From NCBI GenBank assembly GCA_902524795.1, contig CABZEU010000005.1, forward strand, positions 1 through 64,000: DNA of 64,000 nt, in the 5' to 3' direction. This DNA is from an uncultured Pelagibacteraceae bacterium (lineage in GTDB: Bacteria; Pseudomonadota; Alphaproteobacteria; Pelagibacterales; AG-422-B15). Positions 55,933-64,000 of the stretch are shown piece after piece. The notes beneath the pieces are model-generated. The model was not told the origin of the DNA. It did not search any database and saw only the letters and a program-made list of their open reading frames with translations. The translations under genes were made by a program, and so were the position numbers. Position 1 is the stretch's first letter. The number at the start of each line of letters is the position of its first letter.

Positions 55933-55958
55933 ACTAATTATTTAACACTTTAACAATA

Positions 55959-58916
55959 TTATTCAATTGGCAGTTTGAACTTTACGAGAGATACCCCATC
56001 TTTATTATCTCTTATTTCACTTCTTTCCGACTCTGTAGCAAGTCTTAGAATATTTAATTGATTTTCAGCATGTCGATTAGCTATCCCTGTTGCTGGAGAT
56101 GCAGATGCTTTCCTTCCGATAAATAAGAGTTCTTCATATTTACCGGTTATTGACTGGTTAACTGACTCTACTCTATGCTTTACAAAACGAAATGCTCCCA
56201 TATTTGACGGTTCTTCTTGAACCCAGTAGATTTCAGCTTGAGGGTACTCTAGCAATTCTTCTTTTAAAGCTTCATAAGGGAACGGATACAATTGATCAAA
56301 CCTTAAAATCTGAATATTTTCCTGTTTACGCTTTTCAATATAATCATCTAACTCAAAATAAATTTTTCCTGAGCAAAGAAGAAGTCTATTAATTTTAGAT
56401 TTTTCAATTTTAGAAAGTTCTTTTCTTAAAATACGATGAAAAGTTGAACCCTTTATAAACTCAGCAATATCAGAGACATTCTTTTTATGTCTAAGAGTTG
56501 ATTTAGGAGTCATTATCACTAGCGGCTTTCGAAAATCTCTTAGCAACTGTCTTCTTAGAACATGAAAGTAATTTGCGGGTGAAGTGCAGTTAACTACTTG
56601 AATATTATCTTCAGCACAGAGTTGTAAAAATCTTTCTAGTCTTCCACTTGTATGTTCAGGACCTTGACCTTCATGTCCATGAGGCAGCAAGAGTGTTAGT
56701 CCTGACATTCTTAACCACTTCCTTTCACCCGTAGTAATAAACTGATCAATTATAGTTTGTGCATTATTTGCAAAATCACCAAATTGTCCCTCCCACAGAA
56801 CTAAGGTTCGAGGATCTACTTGTGAATAGCCATATTCAAATCCAAGTACTCCATACTCAGACAAAAAACTATCGATGATTTCAAAGAAGCCCTGTTCATT
56901 TCTAAAATGCCTCAGAGGCACAAACCTATCTTCGTTAACTTGATCATATAGCACAGAGTGTCTTTGACTAAAAGTTCCTCTACCAGAGTCTTGTCCTGAT
57001 AGCCTTACGCCATATCCTTCAGCCAATAGTGATGCAAACGCGAGAGATTCGGCGGTCGACCAATCCACTCCTTTTCCCTCATTAATACTATTGAGGCGGT
57101 CGTCATAAATTTTTTTGATTCTTTTATGAGGACTAAAATCTTTAGGTATCTGATGAATTTCTTTTCCAATTTTTTTAAATTCATCTTCGGTTATAGACGT
57201 TTGTCCTCGTCTAGCATCTATAGATGCAACATTTATTCCTTTCCATGAACCCTCAAGCCAGTCGGCTTTATTAGGTTTATAAGATTTTGCAGATGCTAAC
57301 TCTTTATTTAACTTTTCATTATATAATGAAATTTCATTATCAATATCATCCGAAGTTAATACACCCTCATCAACTAATCTTTGCTGATATATATTTAGAG
57401 TTGTCGCATGCTCCTTAATTTTTTGATACATTAATGGTTGCGTAAATTCTGGTAAATCCATTTCATTATGGCCGGCTCTACGATAACAAAACATATCTAC
57501 GACGACATCGGTCTTAAATTTATTTCTGAATTCAACAGCAAGCCTACAGACGTGAACTACAGACTCAACATCATCTCCATTAACGTGAAATATAGGTGCC
57601 TGAATAATTTTAGCAATTTCAGTACAATAAGGAGCTGATCGTCCGTAATGAGGCACAGTTGTAAAACCTATTTGATTATTGATTACAAAGTGAATTGTTC
57701 CCCCAGTTCGAAAACCTCTTAATTGTGACATTGCAAATGTTTCAGCAACTACTCCTTGACCTGCCATGGCTGCATCGCCGTGAATGAGCAGACCCATGAC
57801 TTTGTCATTTGTTTTGTCTTTAATTAAAGTTTGCTCTGCTCTTACCTTGCCCATAACAACGGGGTCAACTGCCTCAAGATGGGATGGATTTGGCGTTAAC
57901 GAAAGATGAATCTTTTTACCTTCAAATTCTCTATCACTAGAAATACCTAAATGATATTTAACATCACCTGATCCAAGTATTTCATTAGGATCTTCGCCGC
58001 CTCCTTCAAACTTTGCCATTATGGACCTCAGAGGAACTTCCATAACTGATGATAATAGTGTCAATCTTCCTCTGTGAGCTGTACCTATGTAAATATCATC
58101 AATTCCAGATAGACAGCTTTGTTTAATTATTTGCTCTATACCTGGAATAGTTGCCTCACTTCCAACTAATCCAAAACGTTTTGTACCAATAAATTTTTTA
58201 TCTAAAAACTTCTCAAACATCTCCGCTTCTAACAAGCGTTTGAAAATTGCTTTTTTTCCATTTGTAGTAAATTGAGTTTTGTTTCTAACTTCCTCTATTC
58301 TTTCTTGAACCCATTGTTTTTGATCTGCATCCTGAATATGAACAAATTCTACGCCTATAGAACCACAGTATGTCTCTTTTAAAATATTTATAATTTCATT
58401 TAGTGTTGTGAAATTAAGTCCAAGGCTTCCATCAATAAATATTTCTTTACTAAGGTCTTTCTCTTCAAAACCATAATTTCTGTAATCTAATTCAGGGTAA
58501 TTTTTAATCTCTTTTAAATTTAATGGGTCAAGTTGAGATGCTAAATGGCCATTAACCCTAAAAGCTCGGATTAGTCTTATTGCTCTGATTGAGTCATATA
58601 TTTGTTCTTTTAATTTGCCTGAAGAAATATTTGTACTGATATTTCCATTTACTTTGTAAGACTTTTTTTCCCAAGAACTATTAATATTAATTGCTAGGTC
58701 TTCTTCAGTTGCAAAATCGTTATTTGCCCAACTAGCTCTTAAAATATTCTGTTCATTTAAATTTTTTGATAATCCTGAAAAAAATATTTTCCAATCTTCT
58801 GGTATTTGGTTTGGATCAGTTTGATACTTTTCATACATTTGTTCAATGTAGGTAGCATTAGAACCATGTAAGAAAGAGGTTTTGTCAAAAATATCATTTG
58901 TTGGGGTTTTAGTCAT
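55959..58916 (-). CDS. sucA: 2-oxoglutarate dehydrogenase E1
   Basis: 985 aa; SFLHGSNATYIEQMYEKYQTDP, GTAHRGRLTLLSSVM, HGDAAMAGQGVVAETFAMSQLRGF, LLPHGHEGQGPEHTSGRLERFLQL. Confidence 0.98.
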   Translation of the reverse strand: MTKTPTNDIFDKTSFLHGSNATYIEQMYEKYQTDPNQIPEDWKIFFSGLSKNLNEQNILRASWANNDFATEEDLAININSSWEKKSYKVNGNISTNISSGKLKEQIYDSIRAIRLIRAFRVNGHLASQLDPLNLKEIKNYPELDYRNYGFEEKDLSKEIFIDGSLGLNFTTLNEIINILKETYCGSIGVEFVHIQDADQKQWVQERIEEVRNKTQFTTNGKKAIFKRLLEAEMFEKFLDKKFIGTKRFGLVGSEATIPGIEQIIKQSCLSGIDDIYIGTAHRGRLTLLSSVMEVPLRSIMAKFEGGGEDPNEILGSGDVKYHLGISSDREFEGKKIHLSLTPNPSHLEAVDPVVMGKVRAEQTLIKDKTNDKVMGLLIHGDAAMAGQGVVAETFAMSQLRGFRTGGTIHFVINNQIGFTTVPHYGRSAPYCTEIAKIIQAPIFHVNGDDVESVVHVCRLAVEFRNKFKTDVVVDMFCYRRAGHNEMDLPEFTQPLMYQKIKEHATTLNIYQQRLVDEGVLTSDDIDNEISLYNEKLNKELASAKSYKPNKADWLEGSWKGINVASIDARRGQTSITEDEFKKIGKEIHQIPKDFSPHKRIKKIYDDRLNSINEGKGVDWSTAESLAFASLLAEGYGVRLSGQDSGRGTFSQRHSVLYDQVNEDRFVPLRHFRNEQGFFEIIDSFLSEYGVLGFEYGYSQVDPRTLVLWEGQFGDFANNAQTIIDQFITTGERKWLRMSGLTLLLPHGHEGQGPEHTSGRLERFLQLCAEDNIQVVNCTSPANYFHVLRRQLLRDFRKPLVIMTPKSTLRHKKNVSDIAEFIKGSTFHRILRKELSKIEKSKINRLLLCSGKIYFELDDYIEKRKQENIQILRFDQLYPFPYEALKEELLEYPQAEIYWVQEEPSNMGAFRFVKHRVESVNQSITGKYEELLFIGRKASASPATGIANRHAENQLNILRLATESERSEIRDNKDGVSLVKFKLPIE

Positions 58917-58930
58917 TCAGTAATGTTACT

Positions 58931-59812
58931 TTAGATTTGATTCTTCAATACCTCAAGTAAAGTCGACCCTAATGCTGCTGGAGAATTTGAAATTTTGATA
59001 CCGGCTTCTTTCATTGCTTCAATTTTATCCTCTGCTCCGCCTTTTCCACCAGAAACAATTGCGCCAGCATGTCCCATTCTTCTGCCTGGTGGAGCCGAAG
59101 TCCCAGCAATAAAGCCCACCGTAGGTTTTTTTGTATTTTGTTTCATTAAAAATTCTGCGGCTTCCTCTTCTGCTGATCCTCCAATTTCTCCAATCATAAT
59201 TATTGACTCAGTTTCTGGATCAGCAAGGAACAAATCTAAACAATCAATGAAATTAGTTCCGTTTATTGGATCTCCTCCTATGCCAATACATGTAGATTGA
59301 CCCAAGCCTGCTACTGTTGTTTGATATACTGCCTCATAAGTAAGAGTTCCTGATCGTGAGACAATACCTACATTACCTTTTTTATGGATGTGAGCTGGCA
59401 TGATTCCTATTTTGCACTCATCGGGTGTGATTATTCCTGGACAATTAGGGCCAATTAACCTTGAAGATGAAGAGCTTAATCTATCTTTAACTTTCATCAT
59501 GTCTATCACAGGAATGCCTTCTGTAATGCAAACAATTAATTCGATCTCACTGTCAATCGCTTCAATGATCGCATTTGCTGCGTAGGGTGGTGGAACATAA
59601 ATAACTGTGGCATTAGCATTAGTTTTTTCTTTCGCTTTTTTTACTGTATCGAAAACTGGAAGTTCAAGATGCATTGACCCACCTTTTTTAGGCGTAACAC
59701 CTCCAACCATATTTGTCCCATATTTGATAGCCTGCTCAGAATGAAACGTTCCCTGTGCTCCAGTAAACCCCTGGCAAATAACTCTTGTATCTTTGTTGAC
59801 GATAACAGACAT
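58931..59812 (-). CDS. sucD: Succinyl-CoA synthetase subunit alpha
   Basis: [67 protein letters not shown]. Confidence 0.98.
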   Translation of the reverse strand: MSVIVNKDTRVICQGFTGAQGTFHSEQAIKYGTNMVGGVTPKKGGSMHLELPVFDTVKKAKEKTNANATVIYVPPPYAANAIIEAIDSEIELIVCITEGIPVIDMMKVKDRLSSSSSRLIGPNCPGIITPDECKIGIMPAHIHKKGNVGIVSRSGTLTYEAVYQTTVAGLGQSTCIGIGGDPINGTNFIDCLDLFLADPETESIIMIGEIGGSAEEEAAEFLMKQNTKKPTVGFIAGTSAPPGRRMGHAGAIVSGGKGGAEDKIEAMKEAGIKISNSPAALGSTLLEVLKNQI

Positions 59813-60969
59813 TAAACAAGCTTAACTATTTTTTTTGCAGCATCATCAAGGTCATTTGCAGAAATGATTTCTATCCCTGAATTTTCAAGGATCTGCTTTC
59901 CTTGATCCACATTAGTACCCTCCAATCTAACAACAAGAGGAACAGAAATTTTTAATTCCTTTGCTGCAGAAACAATTCCCTCGGCAATAACATCACATCT
60001 CATAATACCACCAAATATATTCACGAGTATCCCTTTAACACCCTGGTCTGAAAGTATGATTTTAAAAGCACTCGAGACTTTTTCTTTTGACGCGCCCCCG
60101 CCCACATCTAAGAAATTTGCAGGTTCGCCGCCATACATTTTAATAATATCAAGACTAGCCATCGCAAGTCCTGCTCCATTTACCATACACCCTATATTTC
60201 CATCCAATTTAATATAGGCAAGGTCGTATTTTGCAGCTTCTCTCTCATATTCATCTTCTTCATTTTCATCTCTTAATTCTTCAATTTCGGGGTGCCGATA
60301 AATTGCATTATCATCAAAGTTTACTTTTGCGTCTAAACATAAAAGTTTATTTGTATTTGCAACAATCAGAGGATTAACTTCAACAAGACTTGCATCTTTT
60401 TCAATAAAAAATAAATACATATTTTTAATCAGATCTGACAATTGATTATTTAAATCATCATCTATTTCAAAAGCCTTTTGAATAATTTCAATATCATTAT
60501 TTGTAACACCTGTTGAAGGTTCAATTTGAACTGTAGTAATATTTTCAGGTGTGTCAGCTGCGACTGCTTCTATATCCATGCCTCCCATTTTAGAAACTAT
60601 AAATGCAATTTTACTCGTGGATCGGTCTAGCAAACACGAAAGATATAATTCCTTTTCTATATCAGAACCATTTTCAATGTAAATTCGCTTAACCTCTTTA
60701 CCCGATGCTCCAGTTTGAGGAGTGACTAAATTCATGCCATACATTTTTTTCGCTTCGTTAAGTGCATCTTCTTTAGTAGAAACAACTTTGACACCTCCAC
60801 CTTTTCCTCTTCCGCCTGCATGTATTTGAGCCTTCACTACCCACACTGGGCCCACAACTTCATTTACTGCTCTTTCAATCTCATCTGCACTATAAGCTAC
60901 AGAGCCTGATGAAACAGGAATATTATAACTTCTAAATAAATCTTTGGCTTGATGTTCGTGAATGTTCAT
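59812..60969 (-). CDS. sucC: Succinyl-CoA synthetase subunit beta
   Basis: [52 protein letters not shown]. Confidence 0.98.
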   Translation of the reverse strand: MNIHEHQAKDLFRSYNIPVSSGSVAYSADEIERAVNEVVGPVWVVKAQIHAGGRGKGGGVKVVSTKEDALNEAKKMYGMNLVTPQTGASGKEVKRIYIENGSDIEKELYLSCLLDRSTSKIAFIVSKMGGMDIEAVAADTPENITTVQIEPSTGVTNNDIEIIQKAFEIDDDLNNQLSDLIKNMYLFFIEKDASLVEVNPLIVANTNKLLCLDAKVNFDDNAIYRHPEIEELRDENEEDEYEREAAKYDLAYIKLDGNIGCMVNGAGLAMASLDIIKMYGGEPANFLDVGGGASKEKVSSAFKIILSDQGVKGILVNIFGGIMRCDVIAEGIVSAAKELKISVPLVVRLEGTNVDQGKQILENSGIEIISANDLDDAAKKIVKLV

Positions 60970-60971
60970 AT

Positions 60972-61934
60972 TTACTCTAATGACGGATCTATGTTTTTAG
61001 CTGCATCAAATAATTCACTCACAGCTTCTATTGAAGTATCAAAATATTTTTTTTCTTCAGCATCTAAATCTAATTCAATAACTTGTTCAATTCCTCTTGA
61101 TCCGATAATAACCGGAACACCGACATAAAGATCTGAAACACCGTATTCCCCATTTAAATGCGCAGCACAAGGTAAAGTTTTCTTTTTATCGTTTAGATAA
61201 GAGTCAGCCATTTCAATTCCAGACGCTGCCGGACCATAAAATGCGGACCCAACTTCTAACAATTTTACTACTTCTGCACCTCCCTTCCGGGTTCTGTCAA
61301 TAATTTCATCAAGTTTTGATTGGGATATCTGACCTTGCTTAACCAGGTCCATCAGTGGCTTTCCACTCACCGTTGTTCTATTAGGAACGGGAACCATGGT
61401 ATCACCATGTCCACCCAAAACAAACGAGTCTACTTCACTTATAGGTACATTGAGCTCTTGTGATAAGAAATATTTAAATCTTGAAGTATCCAACACGCCT
61501 GCCATACCAATCACTTTATTTTTTGGTAATCCAGAATATTTTTGTAGCGCCATTACAATTACATCTAGTGGATTTGTGATACAAATCACAAAAGCGTTAG
61601 GTGATGTAGATTTGATACCTTCAGCGACTTGTTTAATGATTTTCAAGTTGGTGCCTAAGAGATCGTCTCTTGTCATGCCTGGTTTTCTTGGTACGCCAGC
61701 AGTAATTATGATAACATCAGAGTCTCGAGTATCTTCATAATTATCTGTTCCCGATAGGGAAACATTAAAGCCATCAATTGCCGATGACTGTGAAATATCT
61801 AATGCTTTTCCTTTAGCTAAACCAGCCATTAAGTCAAAAAGAACAACATCACCTAATTCTTTCATTGCCGCGAGATGGGCTAACGTACCTCCAATTTGAC
61901 CAGCTCCAATAAGTGATATTTTTTTATTTTTCAT
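60972..61934 (-). CDS. mdh: Malate dehydrogenase
   Basis: [61 protein letters not shown]. Confidence 0.98.
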   Translation of the reverse strand: MKNKKISLIGAGQIGGTLAHLAAMKELGDVVLFDLMAGLAKGKALDISQSSAIDGFNVSLSGTDNYEDTRDSDVIIITAGVPRKPGMTRDDLLGTNLKIIKQVAEGIKSTSPNAFVICITNPLDVIVMALQKYSGLPKNKVIGMAGVLDTSRFKYFLSQELNVPISEVDSFVLGGHGDTMVPVPNRTTVSGKPLMDLVKQGQISQSKLDEIIDRTRKGGAEVVKLLEVGSAFYGPAASGIEMADSYLNDKKKTLPCAAHLNGEYGVSDLYVGVPVIIGSRGIEQVIELDLDAEEKKYFDTSIEAVSELFDAAKNIDPSLE

Positions 61935-61997
61935 CTGAGAATATTTACAATCCGTAAACTAACTAGATAAAGATTAAAATCAAGCTAAGAATCTAAA

Positions 61998-63491
61998 TTA
62001 TTTCATTGTTGGAATTGTAAATTCTGCACCTTCTCTTATTCCAGTTGGCCATCTTGAAGTAACTGTTTTCAGTCGAGTAAAAAACCTTACTCCATCCATG
62101 CCATGCATTGCATGATCACCAAATAAAGACCTCTTCCATCCTCCGAAACTATGAAAAGCCATTGGCACTGGTATAGGCACATTAACTCCCACCATACCAA
62201 TTTTACATTGATTAGAAAAAGCACGGGCAGTATCTCCATCTCGAGTATAAATAGTAGTGCCGTTTCCAAATTCGTGATCATTAACCATTTTTAAAGCATC
62301 ATTAAAAGTTGGTTGACGCACAACTGATAGTACAGGACCAAATATTTCCTCTCTATATATCTTCATATCCTCTTTAACATGATCAAATAAACAGCCACCT
62401 ATAAAATATCCGTTTTCATACCCTTGAAGTGAAATTGATCTTCCATCAACAATTAATTCAGCTCCTTCAGATACCCCTGCATCAACATAGCTTCTAACTT
62501 TTGCGAGATGAACGTCACTAATCAATGGGCCCATTTCAACTTCTGGATCGGTTCCAGGACCTACCTTCAAATTCTGTACGCGAGGTATTAATTTTTCAAT
62601 TAGCTTATCTCCTACATCACCAACTGCAACGGCGACCGATAGAGCCATGCATCTCTCACCAGCAGAACCGTATCCAGCACCAATCAAACCATCAACGACT
62701 TGATCTAGATCAGCGTCAGGCATAACAACCATATGATTCTTAGCGCCTCCCAGGGATTGTACTCTTTTATTGTGCTTTGAAGATGTATGATAAATGTATT
62801 CAGCAACCGGGGTTGATCCGACAAAGCTCACAGAGTCTACTGCTGGATCAGTTATTAATAAATCAACTGCTTCTTTATCTCCATTAATTACGTTAAATAC
62901 TCCATCTGGAAGTCCAGCTTCTTTTAATAATTCAGCCAACATATAGGGAACTGTTGGATCTTTTTCACTTGGCTTAAGAATAAATGAATTTCCACATGCT
63001 ATCGAAATGACAAACATCCACATTGGAACCATAGCTGGAAAATTAAAAGGCGAGATACCAACGCTGACGCCTAATGGCTGTCTCATGCTCCAACTATCAA
63101 TATCAGATCCTACGTTTTCAGAGTATTCACCCTTAAGAAGATGAGGAATACCACAGGCGAATTCTACAACTTCCATACCCCTAGTAATTGAACCTGCTGA
63201 GTCTGATAAAATTTTACCATGCTCAGAAGTCAGCTCTAGCGCAAGCTGATCCATATCTCGCAGAATTAAATCTTTAAACTTAAAAAAAACCCTTGATCTT
63301 GTTAAGGGTGGAGTTGCAGCCCATTTTTTTCCTGCTTCAACTGCACATTCTATTGCAAGTTTTACGTCCTCAGAGTTAGCAAATGAGACTTTTTTTGCTT
63401 TTTCTCCATTCGCAGGATTAAATACATCACCAAACCGCTCAGATTTACTAATATACTCTTTGCCATTAATAAACTGATTGATTACTTTCAT
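61998..63491 (-). CDS. mmsA: Methylmalonate-semialdehyde dehydrogenase (CoA-acylating)
   Basis: PFNFPAMVPMWMF, GYGSAGERCMALSVAVAVG, GGWKRSLFGDHAMHGMDGVRFFTRLKTVTSRWP. Confidence 0.96.
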   Translation of the reverse strand: MKVINQFINGKEYISKSERFGDVFNPANGEKAKKVSFANSEDVKLAIECAVEAGKKWAATPPLTRSRVFFKFKDLILRDMDQLALELTSEHGKILSDSAGSITRGMEVVEFACGIPHLLKGEYSENVGSDIDSWSMRQPLGVSVGISPFNFPAMVPMWMFVISIACGNSFILKPSEKDPTVPYMLAELLKEAGLPDGVFNVINGDKEAVDLLITDPAVDSVSFVGSTPVAEYIYHTSSKHNKRVQSLGGAKNHMVVMPDADLDQVVDGLIGAGYGSAGERCMALSVAVAVGDVGDKLIEKLIPRVQNLKVGPGTDPEVEMGPLISDVHLAKVRSYVDAGVSEGAELIVDGRSISLQGYENGYFIGGCLFDHVKEDMKIYREEIFGPVLSVVRQPTFNDALKMVNDHEFGNGTTIYTRDGDTARAFSNQCKIGMVGVNVPIPVPMAFHSFGGWKRSLFGDHAMHGMDGVRFFTRLKTVTSRWPTGIREGAEFTIPTMK

Positions 63492-63500
63492 TAAACATTC

Positions 63501-64000
63501 CTATATATCAAAATTTTCACCAATAGCTTCACAACTTTTAGTCCATAATAGATTTTTGGCCTCATCATTGTCATAAAAAGACTCAAGTGGAAATGACTTT
63601 GCTTTCCCCTTAGCTCCTTTTAAACCGGGCCCAACAATTGATCCTGAGTTAATTTTAGGATCAGCAATACATCTTAACAAACCTAAGGTTCCGTCTTTTT
63701 CTGACTGGCCAAATTTCATTAAATATTTTGTAAAAAAACGATTCATGCCACCATCTTCAACAGTGGTAGCCTGTAAATCAGTTTCAGCAAGACCAGGATG
63801 AGCGACCATTGCTTTAATTCTTGAATTTTTATTCTGTAATTTCTCATGCAAACATGCAGTAAACGCGGCATTCGCAAATTTAGTCTGAGCATAACGTTGC
63901 CATCGACCTGTTCCAAGTATCATACTGCCTCCGTCTCCTCCTAGTCTTCCACCTTTTTTTTCAAGATACTTTTCTATCAATTTTTTAGTCGCAAAACGTG
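63501..64000 (-). CDS. SDR-family oxidoreductase, C-terminal part (runs off the window edge)
   Basis: RYAQTKFANAAFTACLHEKLQ (YxxxK), AMVAHPGLAETDLQ. The frame stays open upstream of the ORF-track TTG start (...RFATKKLIEKYL), so the N-terminus lies outside the window. Confidence 0.85.
   Translation of the reverse strand, partial: RFATKKLIEKYLEKKGGRLGGDGGSMILGTGRWQRYAQTKFANAAFTACLHEKLQNKNSRIKAMVAHPGLAETDLQATTVEDGGMNRFFTKYLMKFGQSEKDGTLGLLRCIADPKINSGSIVGPGLKGAKGKAKSFPLESFYDNDEAKNLLWTKSCEAIGENFDI

Overview
The window is AT-rich, very compact, and reads as one contiguous chromosomal segment of a streamlined alphaproteobacterium. The marine, streamlined lifestyle is inferred from base composition, gene order and gene density; no taxonomic search was run. 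I can support about 69 protein-coding genes, including one small lipoprotein missing from the ORF track. There are two tRNAs, Arg-CCU and Leu-CAA. There is one clear riboswitch unit: promoter, SAM-II-like aptamer, intrinsic terminator, then metX-metW. I see no mobile elements, CRISPR arrays or rRNA operons.

Main blocks, in order:
- csaA / rpoH.
- A minus-strand run: tRNA-Leu, pabB, pabC, acyl-CoA synthetase, ispH, thioesterase, GNAT, L-2-hydroxyglutarate oxidase-like.
- YqaA/DedA-like, dsbB, coq7.
- An ethylmalonyl-CoA pathway cluster: mutase divergent from ccr, mcd, HIG1 protein, PduO-type cobalamin adenosyltransferase, etfBA.
- tlpA / argH, lptM, lysA.
- hisC-tyrC / riboswitch, metX, metW, gloB.
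- phaAB, gpmA, serA, serC, DUF1015.
- rplU, rpmA, obgE, proBA, nadD, rsfS, rlmH, ctpA, rppH.
- atpHAGDC, priA, fsa, xerC.
- An NTF2 / fatty-acid hydroxylase / membrane-protein cassette.
- mmsA, mdh, sucCDAB, lpd.

The most interesting observations are the consolidated ethylmalonyl-CoA cluster with its cofactor genes, the compact SAM-II/terminator unit, the universal lack of 3' spacing at convergent gene pairs (two share a single TTAA as both stop codons), the missing regulatory domains of AtpC and SerA, and several short repeats in divergent promoters. I did not find a convincing, wholly new multi-gene system.
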